This document shows positions 7,940 through 15,029 of a stretch of DNA of 19,205 bases, one piece after another. The translations under genes and the position numbers were made by a program. Source of the DNA: JBJENW01 sp051880395 (GTDB taxonomy: Bacteria > Bacillota > Clostridia > Lachnospirales > Lachnospiraceae); the NCBI GenBank assembly GCA_051880395.1, contig JBJENW010000095.1:1-19205 (forward strand), written 5' to 3'. Within the stretch, counting starts at the first letter, position 1; every line of letters starts with the position of its first letter. The notes below the pieces were generated by a model, which was given only the letters and a program-made list of their open reading frames with translations, was not told where the DNA came from and did no database searches.

Positions 7940-9001
7940 ATGAAAAAAAGAAGAAAGAAAAACAATGCAAAATGGATTTTTCTCTGTGCGTTTTCTCTTG
8001 TAGTGGTGGTTCTTGCCATTGTTGGAGTGACTGGTGCGATGAAACATTCTGCAGAGGAAAAGAAGCAGACGGTAGAGAAAGAGGACACATCCGATACGAA
8101 AGAGGCAAAAGAGGATATATCTGAAAAAAGCGAGACATCGGATGCCACAGAGTCGAAGGATCTCTCTGATGTGTCGGATACAGAAGAAGCAGCCGGAGAT
8201 GAGCAGGAGGCATTTTCCCTGGAAGATTTAGATAATCCGGATGGATTTGATACGCGACCGGCGGAAAACGGATTTGTACTGAACAATTCGCCGATTGATT
8301 TCAGTGCCTTAGATACCACGACACTTGACTGGGGACAAGGCGGAGATAAAGATGAGTATAATCGTCCGGCAGGTTGTCTGCAGTATCAGGAAAAATACGG
8401 AAAGTATAATGCGAGCTTTATCGTAGATGATCCGGAAAAGAAGTATATCTATCTGACATTTGATGAAGGATATGAATACGGATGTTCGCCGGCGATTCTC
8501 GATACGTTAAAAGAAAAAAATGTACCTGCCGTCTTTTTTGTCACAAAGCCGTATGCTGAGCAGGAACCGGAGCTGGTACAGCGTATGATCGATGAAGGTC
8601 ACGAACTTGGAAATCATAGCGTGACACATCCGGCAGCCGGCCTTCCGTCCGAGACAACCGATCAGCAGAAAGATGAGGTCATGGTAAATCATCAGTATAT
8701 CAAAGACAATTTTGATTATGATATGCACCTGTTCCGTTATCCGGCTGGAAAGTTCAGTGAGCAGTCACTGGCAATTTTAAACAACTGTAATTATAAAACG
8801 GTGTTCTGGAGCTTTGCTTATCTGGATTATGATGTGAATAATCAGCCGGATCCCGCACAGAGCTTACAGAAGATCATGGATAATCTGCATCCGGGTGCAA
8901 TTTATCTGTTACATGCCGAGTCACAGACAAACACCCAGATTTTGGGAGAGTTTATCGATCAGGCACGGGCACAGGGATACGAATTTAAACTATTCGAATA
9001 A
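7940..9001 (+). CDS. pdaA: PdaA-like membrane-anchored polysaccharide (peptidoglycan) deacetylase
   Basis: A 353-residue NodB-fold (carbohydrate esterase family 4) enzyme. A basic start and TM helix (about 12-34) anchor it; an acidic Glu/Asp/Ser/Thr linker (about 35-110) precedes the catalytic domain (about 140-353). Motifs: TFDEG (173-177), metal-binding HSVTH (His226, His230), RYPAGKFSE (from Arg266), FWSFAYLDYDVNNQ, and IYLLHAES with His325. The GYEYG after motif 1, the FWS..YLD..VNNQ stretch and the HPGAIYLLH end closely recall Bacillus PdaA, which deacetylates N-acetylmuramic acid on the way to spore-cortex muramic lactam. That role is inferred. The usual second Asp of TFDDG is Glu here (Asn in PdaA as I recall it). 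The start follows AGGAAGGGTAGAAACAGAT. It stands alone between repeat copies 2 and 3. Confidence 0.87.
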   Translation: MKKRRKKNNAKWIFLCAFSLVVVVLAIVGVTGAMKHSAEEKKQTVEKEDTSDTKEAKEDISEKSETSDATESKDLSDVSDTEEAAGDEQEAFSLEDLDNPDGFDTRPAENGFVLNNSPIDFSALDTTTLDWGQGGDKDEYNRPAGCLQYQEKYGKYNASFIVDDPEKKYIYLTFDEGYEYGCSPAILDTLKEKNVPAVFFVTKPYAEQEPELVQRMIDEGHELGNHSVTHPAAGLPSETTDQQKDEVMVNHQYIKDNFDYDMHLFRYPAGKFSEQSLAILNNCNYKTVFWSFAYLDYDVNNQPDPAQSLQKIMDNLHPGAIYLLHAESQTNTQILGEFIDQARAQGYEFKLFE

Positions 9002-9016
9002 AAAAAGAGTAGACAC

Positions 9017-9564
9017 GAAAAACATCTCAACCGTCCGGTTCCAATACAAAGTTTCCGGGATTCTGGCAGGCACAGACCACAGGGGCGGCATCTTCCAGTG
9101 AGGCTTTGACAGAAATGATAGTAAGTTTTGACGGGCAGTTTTGCAATGCCTTTGCTGTTTTTTGATTGTTGAACAAACGGTGCATTTTGTACGCCCGGAA
9201 AAGAATCTGCTTTTGATTCTTAGCCGGGCGGACAGGATGTGCCGTTTGTCCAACCTTCAAAAAACAGCAAAAATAAAGCATTGCAGAACTGCCCGTCAAA
9301 ACTTACTTCATTTCTGTCTGGCCACACTGGAAGATGCCGCCCCTGTGGTCTNNNNNNNNNNNNNNNNNNNNNNNNNNNNNNNNNNNNNNNNNNNNNNNNN
9401 NNNNNNNNNNNNNNNNNNNNNNNNNNNNNNNNNNNNNNNNNNNNNNNNNNNCAAAACTTACTTCATTTCTGTCTGGCCACACTGGAAGATGCCGCCCCTG
9501 TGGTCTGTGCCTGCCAGAATCCCGGAAACGTCCGTATAGGTCCGAAGGCTGAGATCTGTTTCTT
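9017..9564 (-). repeat. Large palindromic intergenic element, copy 3 (no leader, broken by assembly gap)
   Basis: The outer left edge GAAAAACATCTCAACC begins 15 bases after the pdaA-like stop. The arms carry CTGGCAGGCACAGACCACAG and its complement, and the core runs from about 9049 to 9530. Within it lie the 100-N gap and a 55-bp direct duplication flanking it (9297-9351 and 9452-9506), which look artefactual; without them the element would be about 393 bp. Orientation is minus. The leader found in copies 1, 2 and 4 is absent, because livF ends 11 bases beyond. The inner stem resembles copy 4 more than copies 1 and 2. The element fills the space between two convergent genes. Confidence 0.83.
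9352..9451. other. Assembly gap of exactly 100 N
   Basis: A run of 100 N lies inside repeat copy 3. The 55 bases before it and the 55 bases after it are identical, as expected when two contigs overlapping by one k-mer are placed end to end with a default-size gap. The gap is therefore probably not missing sequence. Confidence 0.95.
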
Positions 9565-9575
9565 CAGGCCTTTTT
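9546..9575 (+). terminator. Weak possible terminator after the pdaA-like gene
   Basis: GGCTGA and TCAGGCC can pair with one bulged G around an 11-base loop, followed by TTTTT (9571-9575), on the plus strand at the edge of repeat copy 3. The stem is short, and this is offered only because no other terminator is seen for the upstream gene. Confidence 0.3.
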
Positions 9576-10286
9576 CTATTCTCCTAAGTAGGCAGTGCGG
9601 ATCGCCGGGTCATTTAATAGAGTCTTTGCATTTCCTTCCATAACGATCGATCCTGTTTCTAATACATAGGCACGGTCGGCAATCGAGAGCGCTTTTTTTG
9701 CATTCTGTTCCACCAGAAGAACGGTGGTACCGCTCGCAGAAATATCCTGAATGATGGAAAAAATTTCTTCTACCAGAATCGGAGAAAGTCCCATTGACGG
9801 TTCATCCATCAGGACGATCTTCGGTTTGCTCATCAGTGCGCGGCCCATCGCGAGCATCTGTTGCTCACCACCACTTAAGGTACCGGCAAGCTGATGCTTT
9901 CGCTCTTTCAGACGAGGAAAGCGTTTGTATACATGTTCCAGTGTTTCAGCGATCTCTGCCTTATCGGAGCGTGTATAAGCACCTAATTTCAGATTTTCAT
10001 AGACCGAAAGCTGTGCAAATACGCGTCGTCCCTCCGGTACATGGGCCATTCCCATAGAGACGATCTTATGTCCCGGAATCTTTGTGATATCGGTTCCTTC
10101 AAACAGGATACTTCCGCTTTTCGGGGAAAGCATACCTGTGATCGTCTGAAGGGTGGTTGTTTTTCCTGCACCGTTTGCGCCGATCAGGGCGATGACTTCC
10201 CCTTCCTTGACTTCAAAGGAAATGCCCTTTAACGCCTGAATGACACCGTAATAGACCGAAATATCTTTTATTTCAAGCATAGCCAT
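9576..10286 (-). CDS. livF: Branched-chain amino acid ABC transporter, ATP-binding protein LivF
   Basis: A 236-residue ATPase of the high-affinity branched-chain amino acid importer, acting on the cytoplasmic face with LivG. Walker A GANGAGKTT is at residues 36-44. The signature LSGGEQQMLAMGRAL, Walker B IVLMDEP and the switch histidine region (LLVEQN, where Gln-Asn replaces the usual His, as is common in LivF) follow. The frame is open to a TTG at 10310 inside livG, but I chose ATG at 10286 because AGGAGGA lies at proper spacing before it; ATG 10280 is an alternative. The ribosome binding site sits just after the livG stop, so translation is probably coupled. Last gene of the operon; repeat copy 3 follows 11 bases beyond the stop. 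Confidence 0.94.
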   Translation of the reverse strand: MAMLEIKDISVYYGVIQALKGISFEVKEGEVIALIGANGAGKTTTLQTITGMLSPKSGSILFEGTDITKIPGHKIVSMGMAHVPEGRRVFAQLSVYENLKLGAYTRSDKAEIAETLEHVYKRFPRLKERKHQLAGTLSGGEQQMLAMGRALMSKPKIVLMDEPSMGLSPILVEEIFSIIQDISASGTTVLLVEQNAKKALSIADRAYVLETGSIVMEGNAKTLLNDPAIRTAYLGE

Positions 10287-10299
10287 ACATCCATTCCTC

Positions 10300-11058
10300 C
10301 TATTCTCCAAGATATGCTTTGATCACCTGCGGATCGTGCAGAACATCAGCTGTGTTACCTTGTGCAAGTTCCTGACCAAAGTTTAATACGGTCAGCTTTT
10401 CACAGATACCGGAAACCAGTTTCATGTCATGTTCGATCAAAAGAATCGTCATATGGAATTGATCCCGTACAAAGTGGATGGTATCCATCAATTCTGACGT
10501 TTCGTTTGGATTCATACCCGCAGCTGGTTCATCTAAAAGCAGCAGTTTCGGCTTTGTGGCAAGTGCGCGTGCAATTTCGAGTTTTCGCTGCTTACCATAA
10601 GGAAGATTGGAAGCTTTGAAAGAGGCCTCGTTGTCGAGATCAAATACATGTAACAGTTCCATTGCTTTTTCATTCATTTCCTTTTCTACCCGGTGGTACT
10701 TCGGAAGCCGCAGAATACCGGTCAGAGTCGAGTAGGACATCTGGTTGTGCAGACCGACTTTGACATTGTCTAACACACTCATATCGGCGAATAGCCGGAT
10801 ATTCTGGAATGTCCGGGCGATGCCGGCTCTGTTGATATCGATCGTTCGTTTTCCGGTGATGTTGACACCATCGAGAAGAATGGAGCCGTCTGTCGGTTTG
10901 TAGACACCGGTGAGCATATTAAAAACAGTTGTTTTCCCGGCACCGTTCGGCCCGATCAGGCCATACAGCTCGCCCTGTTCAATTTTTAGGGATAACCCGT
11001 CTACAGCGCGCAGACCGCCGAACGAAATGCCGAGATCTTTTACTTCTAAAATTGCCAT
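10300..11058 (-). CDS. livG: Branched-chain amino acid ABC transporter, ATP-binding protein LivG
   Basis: A 252-residue ATPase subunit that pairs with LivF to drive the LivH/LivM permease. Walker A GPNGAGKTT is at residues 36-44. The degenerate signature LPYGKQRKLEIARAL, typical of LivG, is followed by Walker B LLLLDEPAAGMNP and the switch region LLIEHD. The length is normal for the family, which carries a longer helical domain than LivF (here including the stretch around NQMSYSTLTGILRLPKYHR). The start ATG follows GAAGGAGGTGTAGACG and lies 3 bases after the livM stop, so the two are translated together. Confidence 0.95.
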   Translation of the reverse strand: MAILEVKDLGISFGGLRAVDGLSLKIEQGELYGLIGPNGAGKTTVFNMLTGVYKPTDGSILLDGVNITGKRTIDINRAGIARTFQNIRLFADMSVLDNVKVGLHNQMSYSTLTGILRLPKYHRVEKEMNEKAMELLHVFDLDNEASFKASNLPYGKQRKLEIARALATKPKLLLLDEPAAGMNPNETSELMDTIHFVRDQFHMTILLIEHDMKLVSGICEKLTVLNFGQELAQGNTADVLHDPQVIKAYLGE

Positions 11059-11061
11059 CGT

Positions 11062-12156
11062 CTACACCTCCTTCTTCGGTTTTTTGAACCATTTTGCTTT
11101 GAGTTCCGGCAGTTTTGTCTGACGCCAGCGAATCGCGGCAGGTGCCCAGTTGAAAAGCATCATGGCGATCAACAGGACGGCATAGATCAACATTCGATAA
11201 TTGGACATTCCACGCAAAAGCTCCGGCAAAAGTGTCAGGACAACTGCGGAAATGATGGAACCGCGGAAATTTCCGAGGCCGCCTAATACCACAAATACCA
11301 AAAACAGGATTGACAGGTTAAAGTCGAATTTTACTGCTGTCATGGAGGCAAGATAGTGCGAATAAAGGACACCCGCAACACCTGCAATGGCGGCAGAGAT
11401 CGTAAATGCGATCATTTTAAAACGTGTGATGTCGATACCGACGGATTCGGCAGCGATGCGGTTATCACGAATTGCCATGATCGCACGGCCGGAACGCGAG
11501 TTGACGAGGAATGTCACAATGATAAGTGTCAAAAGCAGCAGGATCATACCGATCGTAAATGTGGAAACATGTGGTGTACCGGTAATTCCTTTGGCACCGT
11601 CAATGAGCATGGTACCGGTTTCATCCATTTTTAAATGCTTATCGGATAGCAGTGCAATATGTAGTCCACTTTGATCTTTTCCCACATATAGGACGTTGAT
11701 GATACCTTTGATGATCTCACCGAACGCCAGTGTTACGATCGCCAGATAATCTCCGTTTAATCGAAGAACCGGAATACCGACTAAAAATCCAGCCAGAGCT
11801 GCAGCTGCGGTACCGATCAAAAGAGCAAAGAAAAACCGTAGCTCTACTGACGGGATCGCGGTTGCAGTTGCCTGTGTAAAGACAGCGCTGACAAAGGCTC
11901 CCACAGACATAAATCCGGCATGTCCGAGGCTCAGTTCACCCAGGTATCCGACGCAGAGGTTTAAGGCAACAGCAACAATTGAGTAAATACACAATTGTAT
12001 GAGCAGATTGGTAAAGGAATACGACAGGCTGCCGGTTGCCGAAAGAATCATTAATACAATATAAAGAACGATCAGACCGCCCATGGTCTGCAGCAGATTT
12101 CGCGTCGGTTTCAAAAGACGTGGACGCGTCTGCGAGGTTGTTTGTTTATTTTTCAT
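11062..12156 (-). CDS. livM: Branched-chain amino acid ABC transporter, permease LivM
   Basis: A 364-residue inner-membrane permease with many hydrophobic helices, partner of LivH. Family features include the cytoplasmic stretch GYLGELSLGHAGFMSVGAF near the N-terminal third, RLNGDYLAIVTLAFGEI, and SRSGRAIMAIRDNRIAAESVGI, which contacts the ATPases. The frame could begin at GTG 12165 (three residues longer), but ATG 12156 is preferred because AGGTG sits 6 bases before it while the GTG has only a poor site. The basic N terminus (about 25 residues) precedes the first helix. It lies 9 bases after the livH stop. Confidence 0.93.
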   Translation of the reverse strand: MKNKQTTSQTRPRLLKPTRNLLQTMGGLIVLYIVLMILSATGSLSYSFTNLLIQLCIYSIVAVALNLCVGYLGELSLGHAGFMSVGAFVSAVFTQATATAIPSVELRFFFALLIGTAAAALAGFLVGIPVLRLNGDYLAIVTLAFGEIIKGIINVLYVGKDQSGLHIALLSDKHLKMDETGTMLIDGAKGITGTPHVSTFTIGMILLLLTLIIVTFLVNSRSGRAIMAIRDNRIAAESVGIDITRFKMIAFTISAAIAGVAGVLYSHYLASMTAVKFDFNLSILFLVFVVLGGLGNFRGSIISAVVLTLLPELLRGMSNYRMLIYAVLLIAMMLFNWAPAAIRWRQTKLPELKAKWFKKPKKEV

Positions 12157-12165
12157 GGTCAGCAC

Positions 12166-13047
12166 CTACACTTTCTCACGGATCTGTTTGCCTAAAAGAC
12201 CGGTCGGTTTGATCAAAAGGACCAGAATCAGCACGGCAAATACGATGGCGTTTGATAACTGGGAAGAAATATAGGCACTTGCAAGTGTTTCGATGATTCC
12301 CAGCAAAAGTCCGCCGATAAAGGCACCCGGAATAGAACCGATTCCACCGAAGACAGCAGCTGTAAAGGCCTTGATTCCCGGCAGAGCACCCGTATACGGA
12401 TTCAGCGCGTGATACTGGGAGCAGAGCAGTACACCGGCAATGGCTGCAAGTCCCGAGCCGATGGCAAATGTCAGAGAAATGGTCGCGTTGACATTCACTC
12501 CCATCAGCTGGGCGGCTGCTTTATCTTCGGATACAGCGAGCATGGCCTGTCCGGATTTTGTTTTTTTTACGAATGTCATCAGTCCGATCATGATGATGAT
12601 ACAGGAGACGATGGCGACAACGATGGTTCCGGAAATTTTTAACTCTCCGCCAGCCAGAGACAAACTGCCCAGATTGATGACATCCGGGAAAGATTTCGTA
12701 TCTGCGCCAAATAAAAGCAGAGCAGCGTTTTCTAATAAGTAACTGACACCGATCGCGGTGATCAGTACGGCGAGTGAGGTTGCGTGCCGCAGCGGTTTAT
12801 AGGCAATTTTTTCTACGATAATACCGAGTGCGGTGCATACGACCACGGATAGCAGAATGCTGGCGAGCGGTGGCAGACCATAACTTCCGACTGCATAAAA
12901 GACTACATAGCTTCCGACCATGATAACATCGCCGTGAGCGAAATTCAACATTTTTGCGATGCCGTATACCATGGTATATCCAAGAGCCATGATAGCATAG
13001 ATGCTGCCAAGACTGATACCCGAGATCAGATAGGATATAAAACTCAT
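12166..13047 (-). CDS. livH: Branched-chain amino acid ABC transporter, permease LivH
   Basis: A 293-residue membrane permease of the LivH type, with about eight hydrophobic helices. The N-terminal ISGISLGSIYAIMALGYTMVYGIAKMLNFAHGD is a near-diagnostic LivH stretch; KTKSGQAMLAVSEDKAAAQLMGV is the coupling region, and FTAAVFGGIGSIPGAFIGGLLLG lies near the C terminus. The length is typical. Start ATG follows AAAGGAGAGATTCCT. It is second in the operon, separated from the binding protein gene by about 90 bases containing a strong hairpin. Confidence 0.95.
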   Translation of the reverse strand: MSFISYLISGISLGSIYAIMALGYTMVYGIAKMLNFAHGDVIMVGSYVVFYAVGSYGLPPLASILLSVVVCTALGIIVEKIAYKPLRHATSLAVLITAIGVSYLLENAALLLFGADTKSFPDVINLGSLSLAGGELKISGTIVVAIVSCIIIMIGLMTFVKKTKSGQAMLAVSEDKAAAQLMGVNVNATISLTFAIGSGLAAIAGVLLCSQYHALNPYTGALPGIKAFTAAVFGGIGSIPGAFIGGLLLGIIETLASAYISSQLSNAIVFAVLILVLLIKPTGLLGKQIREKV

Positions 13048-13078
13048 AGGAATCTCTCCTTTTTTTTCTACTATTTAA

Positions 13079-13110
13079 GGAAAGGGCTTTGCATATGCAA
13101 GAGCCCTTTC
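13079..13110 (-). promoter_or_regulatory. Stable hairpin between the binding protein gene and livH
   Basis: On the minus strand GAAAGGGCT pairs with AGCCCTTTC, and the inner part TTGCATATGCAA is itself palindromic, giving a long stem. No T run follows (the next bases are CTTAAATAG), so it is not a simple terminator. Such hairpins after binding protein genes commonly protect the upstream message or lower downstream expression; that role is inferred. Confidence 0.7.
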
Positions 13111-13140
13111 GGTGTTTCTGTCTGAAACTGATGTTCAATC

Positions 13141-14295
13141 TTACATTCCGGTGTATTCTCCGTCCTTGATGACAACTGCGATCGGAGTTTTGCTGATTTC
13201 ACCGGAAGCGGACCATGTCATACCAGAACCGGTCAATCCATCAATAGAGATGTTCTGGACGGCATCGCACAGCGGCTGTTTCATGTCTGCTGCTGCGGCA
13301 TCCGGTTTGACACCGGCTTTTTCGATGGCTGCTTTGATGGCATAGATGGAATCGTATGCGTCAGCGGCAAACTGATTCGGGGTGTCATTGTATTTTTCCT
13401 GATAGGTTTCTGTGAACTTTTTACTTTCTTCGTTTGCTGTGGTGGAGAATGGTGTGATCAAAATCACGCCCTCAGCCAGCGATTTGTCAAATCCTTCTAC
13501 GGAAAGCAGACCGTCTAAGCCGTCGCATCCGACAAAGGTTGGATGATAGTCCATGGAATCTGCCTGCTGTAAGATAGCAGCTGCTTCCTTATAATAAATC
13601 GGAAGAAAGACCAGTTCGGCTTTGGCGTCTTTGGCCTTTTGAAGCTGTGTGGAAAAATCCGTTTTTGTGTCGGAAGTAAAGGCTGTTTCGGATACAATAG
13701 ATAATCCTTTATTGCCTGCTTCCTCGACAAATGCTTTTTCGATACCGGAAGAATATACATCCGAACTGTCATAAATGATGGCAATGTTATCGCCGACCTG
13801 ATTGTCTGCGATGTAATCGGCATCTGCGACACCCTGGTTCGGGTCTGTAAAGCAGACCTGGAAGACATTGTCCCCTTTGATGACATCTGTGGAAGAAGCA
13901 CTCGGAGTGATCTGGAACATATTATCGGATCCGGTCTCACTTGCAACCGCTACACAAGGTGCACTCGTTACAGTGCCCATTAATACCTGCATTCCCCAGT
14001 CTTTTAAGGTGTTGTACGCATTGACGGATTTTTCCGGGTCATTCTGATCATCCTCGAATTTGTAAGCAATTTTTGCGCCGTTGATTCCCCCAGCAGCGTT
14101 GATTTCATCCACTGCGATCTGTGCGCCATTCTGGACGGCTGTTCCATAAATCGCCGCATCGCCAGTCACCGGTCCGATTCCACCGATATAAAAGGTATTA
14201 TCGTCTCTCTTTGAAGAATTGCCACATCCGGCAAATGCCGACACCGCGAGTGCAGAAACAAGCAGCGCACTGATAAGTCTTTTTCTTTTTTTCAT
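13141..14295 (-). CDS. Branched-chain amino acid ABC transporter, substrate-binding lipoprotein
   Basis: A 384-residue LivJ/LivK-type binding protein. A lipoprotein signal (MKKRKR, hydrophobic core, SAFAGC) places the lipidated Cys at residue 24. A short Ser/Asn/Lys tether leads to the type I periplasmic-binding fold, beginning FYIGGIGPVTGDAAIYG and including VDEINAAGGINGAKI and ITPSASSTDVI, typical of leucine/isoleucine/valine binding proteins. It would sit on the outer face of the membrane and hand substrate to LivHM. Exact specificity (Leu/Ile/Val or another amino acid) cannot be read. Start ATG follows AAAGGAGGAGTTTTTA. First gene of the operon, with a promoter and a terminator-like leader hairpin upstream. 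Confidence 0.94.
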   Translation of the reverse strand: MKKRKRLISALLVSALAVSAFAGCGNSSKRDDNTFYIGGIGPVTGDAAIYGTAVQNGAQIAVDEINAAGGINGAKIAYKFEDDQNDPEKSVNAYNTLKDWGMQVLMGTVTSAPCVAVASETGSDNMFQITPSASSTDVIKGDNVFQVCFTDPNQGVADADYIADNQVGDNIAIIYDSSDVYSSGIEKAFVEEAGNKGLSIVSETAFTSDTKTDFSTQLQKAKDAKAELVFLPIYYKEAAAILQQADSMDYHPTFVGCDGLDGLLSVEGFDKSLAEGVILITPFSTTANEESKKFTETYQEKYNDTPNQFAADAYDSIYAIKAAIEKAGVKPDAAAADMKQPLCDAVQNISIDGLTGSGMTWSASGEISKTPIAVVIKDGEYTGM

Positions 14296-14335
14296 TAAAA
14301 ACTCCTCCTTTATGTAAATTTATATCTAAAGTCCG

Positions 14336-14368
14336 AAAAAGGCATTCTTTTCTCAAAAGAACACCTTT
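14336..14368 (-). terminator. Terminator-like hairpin (possible attenuator) in the liv operon leader
   Basis: On the minus strand AAAGGTGTTCTTTT pairs with AAAAGAATGCCTTT (two G-U pairs) around a 4-base loop, followed by an uninterrupted T tract (complement of 14336-14340). It lies about 40 bases before the first gene and downstream of the predicted promoter, a typical position for transcription attenuation. No classical anti-terminator or leader peptide was identified. Confidence 0.6.
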
Positions 14369-14379
14369 ATTCTTCGTCT

Positions 14380-14408
14380 ATTCTACTACTTATCAGAAAA
14401 CATTGCAA
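14380..14408 (-). promoter_or_regulatory. Promoter of the liv operon
   Basis: On the minus strand TTGCAA (14408-14403) and TAGAAT (14385-14380) are separated by exactly 17 bases, matching the vegetative sigma-A pattern. The start point would be near 14373, giving a leader of about 78 bases that includes the terminator-like hairpin. Confidence 0.6.
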
Positions 14409-14461
14409 GCAAAACATCTCAACTGGCACGGTAAACGCAAGCTTTTTTGTATGCATACGCA

Positions 14462-14946
14462 CTTACGCTTTATATGAGTGTAAGTGTTGCAACCACTACT
14501 TTATCGGCCACCCGAAACGGTATCGACTCCACCACTCTTTGGGGGTGGTTGGGCGAAACAGATCTCAGCCTGGGGATTCCTTTACGGACGTTTCCGGGAT
14601 TCGGACAGGCGCAGAACACGGGGGGGCATCTTACAGAGTGGCTAGACAGAAATGAAGTAAGTTTTCGACGGGCAGTTCTGCGATGCTTTATTTTTGCTGT
14701 TTTTTGGAGGTTGAACAACCGGCACATCCTGTTCGCCCGGCTAAGAATCAAAGACGGATTCTTTTCCGGGCGAACAGGATGCACCGGTTGTTCAACGGTC
14801 AAAAAACAGCAAAGGCATCGCAGAACTGCCCTTCCAAACTCGACTTCATTTCTGTCAAGTCCTTCTGGAAGCAGCCGCCCCGTTACCCTACCCAGCCAAA
14901 TTTCGGAAACGTCCGTACAGGAATCCCCAAAGTTGAGATAGTTTTC
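14462..14946 (+). repeat. Large palindromic intergenic element, copy 4 (full length, mosaic arms)
   Basis: Plus orientation. The leader (14462-14582) starts with a CTTACGC/GTGTAAG hairpin and contains GTGTTGCAACCACTAC, CCGAAACGGTATCG and a CCACC/GGTGG hairpin. The palindromic core spans about 14583-14916 and the right edge is GTTGAGATAGTTTTC. The inner stem matches itself well and resembles copy 3. The outer arms diverge: GGGATTCGGACAGGCGCAG on the left has no good partner on the right, and both ends carry ACGGACGTTTCC. The element is between the divergent liv operon and the vanZ-like gene, just outside both promoters. Frames through it are considered non-coding. Confidence 0.85.
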
Positions 14947-14964
14947 GGCAGGATGAAAGAGCGC

Positions 14965-14993
14965 TTGCAAAATGTGTGAGAAAAACGTAAAAT
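14965..14993 (+). promoter_or_regulatory. Promoter of the vanZ-like gene and greA
   Basis: TTGCAA (14965-14970) and TAAAAT (14988-14993) are separated by 17 bases. The promoter starts about 18 bases beyond the edge of repeat copy 4 and 36 bases before the ATG, so the repeat is not transcribed from it. Confidence 0.6.
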
Positions 14994-15029
14994 AGTGGAT
15001 ATGTAAAATCAGAGAAAGGGGTGGCGGCA

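Noticed and set aside
14411..14423. Isolated AAAACATCTCAAC, matching the outer edge of the palindromic element, as a relic of a sixth copy
   Set aside because: Only about 13 bases match, it overlaps the region around the liv -35, and no arm sequence follows. It may be a relic but cannot be distinguished from chance.
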